From positions 1-15,328 of the forward strand of contig DGDP01000122.1 of NCBI GenBank assembly GCA_002385485.1: a stretch of 15,328 nt of DNA, in the 5' to 3' direction. Both the position numbers and the translations under genes were made by a program. The notes below the pieces were generated by a model. That model was not told where the DNA came from. It did not search any database and was given only the letters and a program-made list of their open reading frames with translations. Of the stretch, positions 6,977-13,364 are shown piece after piece (within the stretch, counting starts at the first letter, position 1; every line of letters begins with the position of its first letter). The stretch is from Acetomicrobium sp. UBA3949 (lineage in GTDB: Bacteria; Synergistota; Synergistia; Synergistales; Acetomicrobiaceae).

Positions 6977-7516
6977 TTGTCGAGGATTGGGCGGAAACCG
7001 ATTTCCATCCCTAAAGGGGTAAATGTGACGTTGAGCGGTCACACCATTAGGGTAAAAGGTCCAAAGGGAGAAATGAGTTTTGATTTGTTGCCCAACATAA
7101 ACGTTGAGTTGACCGATGAGCAGATAAAGGTCACGAGGAATGGGGAAGACAAAAAAACGAAGGCTTTTCATGGCCTTGTAAGGGCTATGTTGAGCAATAT
7201 TGTCGTGGGCGTTACACAGGGGTTTGAGAAGGATCTCGAGATAGTGGGAGTGGGGTACAGAGCTCAGATGCAAGGGCAGAAACTGGTCCTGAACCTCGGG
7301 TATTCAAATCCCGTTGAATACGTTCCGCCTAAAGGAATAACGATTACTACAGATGGCCCGACCAAGATAAAGGTCTCGGGTATAGATAAGCAAGAGGTCG
7401 GACAGGTCGCCGCTATAATAAGATCCTTCAGGGCTCCCGAACCTTACAAGGGCAAAGGGATCAGATATGTTGGCGAAGTTGTCAAGCGTAAGACCGGTAA
7501 AGCTAGTGCGAAATAG
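6977..7516 (+). CDS. rplF: Large-subunit ribosomal protein L6 (uL6)
   Basis: L6 binds helix 97 and the sarcin-ricin region of 23S rRNA near the factor-binding site. The 179-residue protein is of standard length and has two similar L6 folds. It starts (M)SRIGRKPISIPKGVNV and has the C-terminal signature VGQVAAIIRSFRAPEPYKGK then GIRYVGE. The start is TTG at 6977, placed 7-8 nt after GGGGGGA (6964-6969). No in-frame ATG lies nearby, and a start further upstream would overlap the end of rpsH with unrelated sequence. Confidence 0.97.
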   Translation: MSRIGRKPISIPKGVNVTLSGHTIRVKGPKGEMSFDLLPNINVELTDEQIKVTRNGEDKKTKAFHGLVRAMLSNIVVGVTQGFEKDLEIVGVGYRAQMQGQKLVLNLGYSNPVEYVPPKGITITTDGPTKIKVSGIDKQEVGQVAAIIRSFRAPEPYKGKGIRYVGEVVKRKTGKASAK

Positions 7517-7531
7517 TGGAGGTGGACCATT

Positions 7532-7900
7532 TTGATTAAGCGTAAATCGCGTAACGAGATGCGCCTTCTTCGGCATCGCAGGATCAGAAAAAGGGTATTG
7601 GGAACACAGGAAAAACCGAGGTTGAGCGTCTTTAGGAGCCTGAAACACATTTATGTCCAAGTCATTGACGATGAGCGTGGGCATACCCTGATTTCCGCGT
7701 CCACCTTAGACAAGGAGCTCAGGCCTCTTCAGGTGAGCTCCGGCTCCATTGAGGCGGCTAAGGCGGTGGGGCAGCTTGTGGCGAGACGAGCGCTCGAGCT
7801 TGGTATTGCTGAAGTCGTTTTTGACCGTGGCGGACATGCCTATCACGGAAAGGTCAAAGCGCTTGCCGATGCCGCTCGCGAAGCCGGCTTGAAGTTATAA
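7532..7900 (+). CDS. rplR: Large-subunit ribosomal protein L18 (uL18)
   Basis: L18 binds 5S rRNA together with L5 in the central protuberance. The 122-residue product has a basic N terminus (NEMRLLRHRRIRKRVLGTQE), then PRLSVFRSLKHIYVQVIDDE and the C-terminal VFDRGGHAYHGKVKALADAA with REAGLKL, all typical. The start is TTG at 7532, after GTGGAGGTGG at 7516-7525; the encoded MIKRKSRNEMR matches family starts. It follows rplF by 15 nt and precedes rpsE by 15 nt. Confidence 0.98.
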   Translation: MIKRKSRNEMRLLRHRRIRKRVLGTQEKPRLSVFRSLKHIYVQVIDDERGHTLISASTLDKELRPLQVSSGSIEAAKAVGQLVARRALELGIAEVVFDRGGHAYHGKVKALADAAREAGLKL

Positions 7901-7915
7901 AGGGGGAGTCTTTGC

Positions 7916-8431
7916 ATGGTCAGGATAACGATACCGAAAGGCGTAGAGTTAACCGAGAGGGTTATCGCCATAAACAGGGTCAGCAAAGTCGTCAAAGGCG
8001 GCAAGAGATTTAAATTCAGCGTTCTTGTCGTAGTTGGAGATGGGGAACGATACATAGGAGTAGGCCTGGGTAAGGCGAGGGAAATACCTGAAGCGGTCCG
8101 TAAGGGCATTGAAAGGGCAAAGAAGAACCTTGTAGAGGTAAAGAAAGTAGGAAATACCATTCCCCACCCGGTAGTTGCGAACTTTGGTGCGGCCCAGGTG
8201 CTGCTCAGGCCTGCCGCTCCTGGAACGGGAGTTATTGCGGGGGCAGTTGTGCGCGCCATTATGGAGCTGGGCGGCGTAAAGGACGTGTTGACGAAGGTCA
8301 TAGGCAGAACGTCCAATCCTATCAACGTTGCTTACGCAACTGTTGAGGCCGTGAAGGCTCTGAGAAGCCCTGACGAGATCATGAAATTACGCGGGAAAGA
8401 CCAACACAACAGGCTTAGCGGGGAGGAATGA
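7916..8431 (+). CDS. rpsE: Small-subunit ribosomal protein S5 (uS5)
   Basis: S5 lines the mRNA entry channel, influences decoding fidelity and contains the loop where spectinomycin-resistance changes arise in other species. The 171-residue protein has the N-terminal double-stranded-RNA-binding-like domain (RVSKVVKGGKRFKFSVLVVV, then GDGERYIGVGLGKAREIPEA) and the C-terminal domain with GTGVIAGAVVRAIMELGGVK and GRTSNPINVAYATVEA. ATG 7916 follows AAAGGGGGAG at 7899-7908. Its C terminus (GEE, codons GGG GAG GAA then TGA) doubles as the rpmD ribosome-binding site. Confidence 0.98.
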   Translation: MVRITIPKGVELTERVIAINRVSKVVKGGKRFKFSVLVVVGDGERYIGVGLGKAREIPEAVRKGIERAKKNLVEVKKVGNTIPHPVVANFGAAQVLLRPAAPGTGVIAGAVVRAIMELGGVKDVLTKVIGRTSNPINVAYATVEAVKALRSPDEIMKLRGKDQHNRLSGEE

Positions 8432-8435
8432 GGTT

Positions 8436-8618
8436 ATGTCCAAAATTAGAGTTACTTGGAAAAAAAGCATCATAGGACGCCCGGAAAGACAAAGAAAATC
8501 TATTCGAGCATTGGGCCTGAAGAGGCTGAACCATAGCGTAACCCATGACGATACGCCTCAAATCCGCGGAATGATAAGAGCCGTCGAGCATCTCATAGAT
8601 TGGGAAATCGTCGAATAA
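8436..8618 (+). CDS. rpmD: Large-subunit ribosomal protein L30 (uL30)
   Basis: L30 is a small alpha-beta protein near the base of the central protuberance. The 60-residue product is the usual bacterial short form: KIRVTWKKSIIGRPERQRKS, then IRALGLKRLNHSVTHDDTPQ and IRGMIRAVEHLIDWE. ATG 8436 is 4 nt after the rpsE stop, with GGGGAGG inside the last rpsE codons. It lies between rpsE and rplO, as in most spc operons that retain this gene. Confidence 0.98.
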   Translation: MSKIRVTWKKSIIGRPERQRKSIRALGLKRLNHSVTHDDTPQIRGMIRAVEHLIDWEIVE

Positions 8619-8633
8619 CTGGGAGGGAATAGT

Positions 8634-9080
8634 ATGCGAATTCATGACTTACGCGCCCCTATAGGGGCCAGAAAAAAGCCCAAAAGAGTTGGTCGGGGCA
8701 AGGGAAGCGGCCACGGCGGTACGGCTACGCGCGGGCATAAGGGTCAAAAAGCCCGTGCCGGTGGAAACATATCGCCCAGGTTTGAAGGCGGGCAGATGCC
8801 TCTGCTGAGGAGAATTCCAAAGAGAGGGTTTAATAATGCGAGATTCGCAAGAAAATATCAGTATGTCAATATTATGACCCTCGACGAGAAGTTCGGAGAA
8901 AATGCAACAGTCACGCCTGAGCAGATGTACGAGGCTGGCATCATAGAAGATCTCCAAACGCCTGTTAAGATATTAGCGAAAGGGGACATCGCGAAACCGC
9001 TTACGGTAAAGGCGCACAAATTCAGTGCCAACGCGAAAAGCAAGATCGAATCGGCTGGCGGCAAGGCAGAGGTGATTTAA
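8634..9080 (+). CDS. rplO: Large-subunit ribosomal protein L15 (uL15)
   Basis: L15 is a late-assembly 50S protein with a long extended N-terminal tail buried in 23S rRNA. The 148-residue product shows the Gly/Arg/Lys-rich tail (PKRVGRGKGSGHGGTATRGH, then KGQKARAGG) and the FEGGQMPLLRRIPKRGFNN signature, followed by a globular C-terminal domain ending SAGGKAEVI. ATG 8634 follows GGGAGGGAAT. The TAA stop abuts the GTG of secY with no spacer, and GAGGTGAT within its last codons is the secY ribosome-binding site, so SecY output is probably tied to L15 translation. Confidence 0.98.
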   Translation: MRIHDLRAPIGARKKPKRVGRGKGSGHGGTATRGHKGQKARAGGNISPRFEGGQMPLLRRIPKRGFNNARFARKYQYVNIMTLDEKFGENATVTPEQMYEAGIIEDLQTPVKILAKGDIAKPLTVKAHKFSANAKSKIESAGGKAEVI

Positions 9081-10373
9081 GTGTTTAGCGCCTTGCGTGA
9101 CATGTTTCGCCTTCCCGACCTTAAAAGCAGGATCTTGTTCGTCCTCGGGGTCCTGCTGGTGTTTCGCTTGGGGGCGCACATCCCAACTCCCGGAGTGGAT
9201 GTGAAGGCAATGGCAAGCCTCTTTGAACAGGGCGGGGTATTGAGTCTCTTCGATCTCTTTGCGGGAGGTGCTTTGCGGCGATTCAGCATATTTGCCCTTG
9301 GCGTAACGCCCTACATAAATGCCAGTATCGTCATGCAACTTCTGGCCGTTGTCGTGCCCGCCATAGAAAAGATGCAAAAAGAGGGCGAAGAGGGAAGGCG
9401 CAAGATCGTTCAGTACACAAGGGTGTCTACGATCCTTTTCGCAGGCATCCAGGCGGTAGGAATGGTTTTGTGGCTCAGGAGCATGGGCATCATTTATGTA
9501 GGCGGCATCTCGATAGTGGTGGCCATAGTAACTCTTATTGCAGGGTCGATAGCCGTTATGTGGATGGGTGAAATGATATCTGACCACGGCATAGGCAATG
9601 GAATATCGCTGCTCATATTCGCCGGAATAGTTGCTCGTATACCGGAGGCCATAATGCGAACCTTTACATTGCTTCGTACCGGCGAGATGAACTTCTTAAC
9701 TCTGATACTTGCCATTGCAATAATGATCGTCGTAATTGCCGGATGCATACTCCTTCAGGAGGGCCAAAGGCGATTACCGGTTCAGTATGCGAAAAGAGTT
9801 GTCGGAACCAGGGTGTACGGAGGACAGTCGACCTTCATTCCCTTGAGGGTTAACAGCGCAGGGGTAATACCTATAATTTTTGCATCCTCTGTATTACTCT
9901 TTCCCACTACCGTGGCCAGGTTTTTTTCGGCTGGATTTGCCCAGACGATTGCAAGGATCTTTTCGCCGAGCAGTCCAATATATATGATCCTTTACGTATT
10001 GCTGATCATATTTTTCACCTACTTTTACACGGCTGTCGTCTTTAATCCCGTCGATGTGGCCAACAATTTGAAGAAATACGGGGGCTTTATACCCGGAATA
10101 CGGCCGGGACGTCCTACGGCAGACTACATCGAAAGGGTGTTGTCACGAGTTACGTTGGGAGGAGCGGTTTTTTTGGCGGGCATAGCTCTGCTTCCCTCGC
10201 TTTTGACGCAAATGCTGGGCATAACTACTTTCTACTTTGGAGGCACTGCAGTTTTGATCGTCGTCGGCGTTGCCCTTGAGACGGTACAGCAGATTGAAGC
10301 CCAGCTCTTGATGCGCCATTATGAAGGGATTATGAAAAGAAGAAACAAAGCTGGCGGAATACTAAGACTATAG
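9081..10373 (+). CDS. secY: Preprotein translocase subunit SecY
   Basis: SecY forms the inner-membrane channel of the Sec translocon, working with SecE, SecG and SecA or the ribosome. The 430-residue protein shows ten hydrophobic segments at roughly residues 18-32, 70-92, 115-134, 143-163, 174-190, 205-225, 260-278, 299-321, 358-375 and 385-403. The plug region (AGGALRRFSIFALGVTPYIN, 61-80) and the SecA/ribosome-binding cytoplasmic loop GGFIPGIRPGRPTADYIERV (334-353) are present. The start is GTG at 9081, immediately after the rplO stop. It is the last gene of the spc block; the 33-nt gap to adk has no terminator-like hairpin. Confidence 0.98.
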   Translation: MFSALRDMFRLPDLKSRILFVLGVLLVFRLGAHIPTPGVDVKAMASLFEQGGVLSLFDLFAGGALRRFSIFALGVTPYINASIVMQLLAVVVPAIEKMQKEGEEGRRKIVQYTRVSTILFAGIQAVGMVLWLRSMGIIYVGGISIVVAIVTLIAGSIAVMWMGEMISDHGIGNGISLLIFAGIVARIPEAIMRTFTLLRTGEMNFLTLILAIAIMIVVIAGCILLQEGQRRLPVQYAKRVVGTRVYGGQSTFIPLRVNSAGVIPIIFASSVLLFPTTVARFFSAGFAQTIARIFSPSSPIYMILYVLLIIFFTYFYTAVVFNPVDVANNLKKYGGFIPGIRPGRPTADYIERVLSRVTLGGAVFLAGIALLPSLLTQMLGITTFYFGGTAVLIVVGVALETVQQIEAQLLMRHYEGIMKRRNKAGGILRL

Positions 10374-10406
10374 AACAGCTTTGGGACTAGTTAGGAGGAA
10401 GAGAAG

Positions 10407-11066
10407 TTGCGCATGATATTTCTTGGGCCACCGGGAGCAGGAAAGGGAACGCAGGCGGTAAAATTGGCATCCAAATACGGAATAGCCCATATCTCAACGG
10501 GTGATATGTTGCGTTATCATGTTAAAAACGGCACCGATCTTGGCGAGAAGGCGAAGGCCTATATGGACTCGGGCCGGTTGGTGCCCGATGATTTGATTAT
10601 AGAGATGGTCAAGGAGAGATTGGAAGAAGAGGACGCGAAGAGGGGCTTTATACTGGACGGGTTTCCCAGGACCGTGAATCAGGCGAAAGCTCTAGAAGAA
10701 CTTCTAGAGTCCAAGGAAATTACCCTCGATGCCGTTGTGTTGTTCGACGTTGACGAAGAAACCTTGGTGCGACGCCTCTCCGGAAGGCGCATCTGCCCAA
10801 ACTGTAATGCGATTTACAACGTTCATAACAGCGATTATCCTGAGGACGGTCGTTGTAAAAGGTGCGGTAATGGACTTATACAGCGCGATGACGACCGACC
10901 TGAAGTGGTAAGGCGCCGCCTCAAGGTTTACGAGGAAGAGACCGCCCCTTTGCTTGATTATTACAGAAATAAGGGCAGCCTGATATCTGTCGATGCCTCT
11001 TCCGAAAGCGACGCCGTATTGTACGCCATAGTGAGTTTGTGCGGAGGCAAAGATGATTCGAATTAA
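10407..11066 (+). CDS. adk: Adenylate kinase, zinc-binding LID form
   Basis: Adenylate kinase interconverts ATP + AMP and two ADP in the cytoplasm. The 219-residue protein has the P-loop GPPGAGKGT at residues 7-15, the AMP-binding STGDMLR segment (30-36), DGFPRT at 84-89 and a long-type LID. The LID carries Cys130, Cys133, Cys150 and Cys153, the four-cysteine structural zinc site seen in Gram-positive and other zinc-type adenylate kinases. The start is uncertain: TTG 10407 lies 8 nt after AGGAGG (10393-10398), while ATG 10413 lies 14 nt away and would remove two residues. The 3' end overlaps map by 14 nt. A short dyad lies at 10690-10709. Confidence 0.97.
   Translation: MRMIFLGPPGAGKGTQAVKLASKYGIAHISTGDMLRYHVKNGTDLGEKAKAYMDSGRLVPDDLIIEMVKERLEEEDAKRGFILDGFPRTVNQAKALEELLESKEITLDAVVLFDVDEETLVRRLSGRRICPNCNAIYNVHNSDYPEDGRCKRCGNGLIQRDDDRPEVVRRRLKVYEEETAPLLDYYRNKGSLISVDASSESDAVLYAIVSLCGGKDDSN
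10690..10709. repeat. Perfect 9-bp inverted repeat inside adk
   Basis: CTCTAGAAG at 10690-10698 is mirrored by its reverse complement CTTCTAGAG at 10701-10709 around a central AA. As RNA it could form an eight-pair stem with a four-base loop. It encodes Leu-Glu-Glu-Leu-Leu-Glu in a helix of Adk, so amino-acid repetition may account for it. No function is shown. Confidence 0.6.
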
Positions 11067-11826
11067 GAAAGATTGGGAAATAGAAAAGATGAGAAGGGCG
11101 GGACTCGTGGTCGCAGACGTCTTAAAACTTATGAGGGATATGGCCAAACCCGGGGTGGACACCAAAAGCCTCGATGCAGAGGCCGAAAATATGATATTAA
11201 AGAGCGGAGGGATTCCGGCGTTCAAGGGATATTCCTTTCCCGGAGCACCCTTTCCCTTTCCCGGTAGTATATGCGTCTCCGTCAACGATGAGATAGTTCA
11301 CGGCATTCCCGATGATAAGAGGGTTTTGGTCGAAGGCGATATTGTGAGCATCGACGTGGGAGTCTGCATCGACGGATATTATGGCGATGCTGCTTGTACC
11401 TTTCCCGTCGGACTCATAAGCGACAGCAGATCGAGGTTGCTTGAAGTTACGAAAAGGGCCCTCTATTTGGCAGTCGATGCAGCTAAAAGCGGCAGTACCG
11501 TTGGAGACATAGGGCATACCGTGGAACAGTATGTCATCTCGCAGGGTTACGGTCTGGTCCGCGACTATGCGGGCCACGGGATAGGGAAGCGCCTCCATGA
11601 GGCTCCCCAGGTCCCTAACTTCGGAAGACGGGGGGACGGCATAACCCTTAAAAAGGGGTTTACCCTCGCCATCGAACCAATGGTCATCGCCGGTAAAAAC
11701 GAAGATGTGGCGGTATTGGAAAACGGATGGACGGTTGTAACGGCAGATCACTCGGATGCGGCTCACTTTGAACATACGGTGCTCATTTCCGACGAGAGAG
11801 GAATCATACTCACGCCTTGGGAGTGA
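11053..11826 (+). CDS. map: Methionine aminopeptidase, type I
   Basis: Map removes the initiator methionine from nascent proteins when the second residue is small. The 257-residue cytosolic metalloprotease has all five expected metal ligands: Asp101, Asp112, His175, Glu208 and Glu240, plus the conserved His83 (E. coli His79). Between Tyr60 and Cys74 it holds about six more residues than E. coli, a Phe/Pro/Gly-rich insertion beside the substrate pocket, explained by a tandem DNA duplication. There is no N-terminal zinc-finger or linker extension. ATG 11053 lies 6 nt after GGAGG at 11042-11046 within adk. The stop is followed closely by the KOW gene. Confidence 0.98.
   Translation: MIRIKKDWEIEKMRRAGLVVADVLKLMRDMAKPGVDTKSLDAEAENMILKSGGIPAFKGYSFPGAPFPFPGSICVSVNDEIVHGIPDDKRVLVEGDIVSIDVGVCIDGYYGDAACTFPVGLISDSRSRLLEVTKRALYLAVDAAKSGSTVGDIGHTVEQYVISQGYGLVRDYAGHGIGKRLHEAPQVPNFGRRGDGITLKKGFTLAIEPMVIAGKNEDVAVLENGWTVVTADHSDAAHFEHTVLISDERGIILTPWE
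11234..11264. repeat. 21-nt-offset tandem repeat in map
   Basis: The ten bases CCTTTCCCGG occur at 11234-11243 and again at 11255-11264, offset by 21 nt (seven codons), within a C/T-rich stretch. The two copies encode S-F-P-G (residues 61-64) and P-F-P-G (68-71). The offset keeps frame and accounts for the extra residues in Map relative to E. coli. Confidence 0.75.
11819..11823 (+). promoter_or_regulatory. Ribosome-binding site deciding the KOW gene start
   Basis: GGGAG at 11819-11823 is the only Shine-Dalgarno-like sequence near this junction. It is 8 nt before TTG 11832, which favours that start. It would lie inside the reading frame if either of the upstream candidates, TTG 11817 or GTG 11823, were used. 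Confidence 0.5.
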
Positions 11827-11831
11827 CGATA

Positions 11832-12134
11832 TTGGATTTAGATGACTTTCAAACAGGAAGGGTCGTCATATCCCGCAAGGGAAAGGATAAGGGCACTTTT
11901 TATGCGGTGATTGGCATGGATCGGTTGAAAAACAGGGTATACGTGGCAGACGGGAGGCGGCACTCGGTCTCTCGTCCCAAGCCCAAAAACCCGAAGCATC
12001 TTCAGATGACAAATTGGTCTTTGCCAAGATTGAAGGAACGTTTGAGGGACAGCTCGAAAAATAACGATGAGTGGCTACGTCAGCAACTGCTAAACCTGAT
12101 TCGAGACGAAGGGGCTCAAATTAAGAGGGGGTAG
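11832..12134 (+). CDS. KOW-domain RNA-binding protein (COG2163-like, L14e/L6e/L27e-related)
   Basis: This is a small basic protein, 100 residues from the chosen TTG, with an N-terminal KOW/SH3-like motif at about residues 7-40 (TGRVVISRKGKDKGTFYAVI, then DRLKNRVYVADG). It is followed by a Lys/Pro segment (RRHSVSRPKPKNPKHLQMTN) and a charged helical tail (LPRLKERLRD to IRDEGAQIKRG). Similar proteins occupy this same map-infA slot in many Gram-positive bacteria (YbzG in B. subtilis, from memory) and are annotated as KOW RNA-binding proteins. Their role is not established; a ribosome- or rRNA-associated job is inferred from motif and context. Alternative starts are GTG 11823 (GTGA overlap with the map stop) and TTG 11817. 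Confidence 0.88.
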   Translation: MDLDDFQTGRVVISRKGKDKGTFYAVIGMDRLKNRVYVADGRRHSVSRPKPKNPKHLQMTNWSLPRLKERLRDSSKNNDEWLRQQLLNLIRDEGAQIKRG

Positions 12135-12144
12135 GCCAGCGCGC

Positions 12145-12363
12145 ATGGCGAGGGAAGATGTAATAGAGTTACGGGGTACGGTGCTTGAACCGTTGCCCAA
12201 CGCGATGTTCAAAGTGCAGCTTGAAAACGGTCATATTTTGTTAGCCCATGTCTCGGGGAAGATGCGCATGCATTTCATTCGCATATTGCCCGGGGATAAG
12301 GTCTTGGTTCAAGTCTCACCTTACGACTTGACAAGAGGACGAATTGTATATAGATATAAATAG
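12145..12363 (+). CDS. infA: Translation initiation factor IF-1
   Basis: IF-1 occupies the 30S A site during initiation and assists IF-2 and IF-3. The 72-residue product is the standard length and is a single OB/S1 fold: MAREDVIELRGTVLEPLPNA, then MFKVQLENGHILLAHVSGKM, RMHFIRILPGDKVLVQVSPY and DLTRGRIVYRYK. ATG 12145 follows AGAGGGGG at 12124-12131 at a rather long distance, which may weaken initiation. The last codons contain a TTGACA hexamer followed by AT-rich DNA, a possible internal promoter for the alpha block. Confidence 0.98.
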   Translation: MAREDVIELRGTVLEPLPNAMFKVQLENGHILLAHVSGKMRMHFIRILPGDKVLVQVSPYDLTRGRIVYRYK

Positions 12364-12385
12364 CTTTAAAGGGGGAAGTAAAACG

Positions 12386-12511
12386 ATGAAAGTCAGACCT
12401 TCCGTTAAACCTATTTGCGAACATTGCCAGGTCATTCGGCGTCACGGCAAGGTATGGATAATTTGCAAAAGAGATCCTAAGCATAAACAAAGACAGGGAG
12501 CAAGGAGGTAA
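12386..12511 (+). CDS. rpmJ: Large-subunit ribosomal protein L36 (bL36), zinc form
   Basis: L36 is the smallest 50S protein, a zinc ribbon that stabilises a 23S rRNA junction late in assembly. I translated this short gene by hand: 41 residues starting MKVRPSVKPICEHCQVIRRH. The zinc ligands are Cys11, Cys14, Cys27 and His33, so this is the C-plus form. The usual 37-38 residue protein ends ...KHKQRQG; here A-R-R follows. Those extra codons (GCA AGG AGG TAA) are the rpsM ribosome-binding site. ATG 12386 follows AAAGGGGGAAG at 12368-12378. It sits between infA and rpsM, its standard place. Confidence 0.97.
   Translation: MKVRPSVKPICEHCQVIRRHGKVWIICKRDPKHKQRQGARR
12502..12509 (+). promoter_or_regulatory. 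rpsM ribosome-binding site embedded in the rpmJ stop region
   Basis: AAGGAGGT at 12502-12509 matches the 16S anti-Shine-Dalgarno sequence closely and is 8 nt before the rpsM ATG. It spans the last two sense codons of rpmJ and the first base of its TAA, so it fixes the Arg-Arg end of L36. Confidence 0.8.
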
Positions 12512-12517
12512 TCGGGC

Positions 12518-12901
12518 ATGGCTCGAATCGCAGGTATTGATCTGCCCAGAGACAAGAGAGTCGAGATAGCGTTGACCTACATCTACGGCATAGGTCTTCC
12601 TTCGGCGAAGAAGATATTGGCATCTACGGAGATCAGCCCCGATACGCGGGTTAAGGACCTCACCGAAGACGAGATCAACAGGCTCCAGAGGGAGATTGAA
12701 AACAACTATAAGGTAGAAGGCGATTTGAGGCGCGAGGTCAACGCGAACATCAAGCGCCTGATAGACATAGGCTGTTATCGAGGCTTAAGGCACAGGCTCG
12801 GTCTTCCCGTAAGGGGACAGAGGACGCGCACCAACGCAAGGACGCGCAAGGGTCCAAAGAGGACGATAGCCGGCAAGAAGAAAGCCACAATGAAAAAGTA
12901 A
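12518..12901 (+). CDS. rpsM: Small-subunit ribosomal protein S13 (uS13)
   Basis: S13 lies in the 30S head, bridges to the 50S subunit and touches P-site tRNA through its C-terminal tail. The 127-residue protein starts MARIAGIDLPRDKRVEIALT, holds the helix-two-turn-helix segment YIYGIGLPSAKKILA, and ends with the basic tail RGLRHRLGLPVRGQRTRTNA then RTRKGPKRTIAGKKKATMKK. ATG 12518 is set by AAGGAGGT at 12502-12509. The 31-nt gap to rpsK is A-rich and contains only that gene's ribosome-binding site. Confidence 0.98.
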   Translation: MARIAGIDLPRDKRVEIALTYIYGIGLPSAKKILASTEISPDTRVKDLTEDEINRLQREIENNYKVEGDLRREVNANIKRLIDIGCYRGLRHRLGLPVRGQRTRTNARTRKGPKRTIAGKKKATMKK

Positions 12902-12932
12902 AGGAAGCCTATAAATTAAGGAGGGAAATTTA

Positions 12933-13325
12933 GTGGCCAAGAGCACCAAAAGACGGACAAAAAGGAAGGAAAAAAAGAATATAAATTATGCCGTTGCCCA
13001 TATTCACTCTACATTTAATAATACGATCATAAGCATAACAGACAAGCAGGGCGGCGTTGTCGGTTGGGCATCGGGGGGGACAGTAGGTTTCAAGGGCACC
13101 CGTAAATCGACGCCCTATGCTGCTCAGATGGCAGCACAGGCTGTGGCCAAACAGGCACAGGATCACGGCGTCACTGAAATAGACGTTGTCGTCAAGGGTC
13201 CCGGGCCGGGGAGGGAGTCGGCCATTAGAAGTTTGCAGGCCGCAGGACTGCAGATCAATATGATTAAGGACGCCACGCCGATTCCTCATAACGGATGCCG
13301 TCCTCCAAAAAGACGACGTGTATAA
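12933..13325 (+). CDS. rpsK: Small-subunit ribosomal protein S11 (uS11)
   Basis: S11 is in the 30S platform next to the mRNA exit channel. The 130-residue protein has a basic start (AKSTKRRTKRKEKKNINYAV), the AHIHSTFNNTIISITDKQGG signature, and ends with IPHNGCRPPKRRRV. The Asn-Gly in that last motif corresponds to the E. coli S11 position that is converted to isoaspartate. The start is GTG at 12933, preceded by AAGGAGGGAA at 12918-12927; no nearby ATG fits the family. The 39-nt gap to rpsD is the longest in the window and shows no hairpin. Confidence 0.98.
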   Translation: MAKSTKRRTKRKEKKNINYAVAHIHSTFNNTIISITDKQGGVVGWASGGTVGFKGTRKSTPYAAQMAAQAVAKQAQDHGVTEIDVVVKGPGPGRESAIRSLQAAGLQINMIKDATPIPHNGCRPPKRRRV

Positions 13326-13364
13326 GCCCAACAGGGGAACATTGAAGGAGGGAAAGATCGCGAT

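Noticed and set aside
8973..9587. Long minus-strand open frame (about 200 codons) across rplO and secY
   Set aside because: Lies wholly antisense to two conserved genes, has no recognisable domain and is His/Tyr-rich as expected from a shadow frame.
10374..10406. Possible terminator between secY and adk
   Set aside because: No stem-loop plus T-run; the gap ends in the adk ribosome-binding site.
11197..11775. Minus-strand open frame (about 190 codons) antisense to map
   Set aside because: Mirrors the codon bias of map; no family features.
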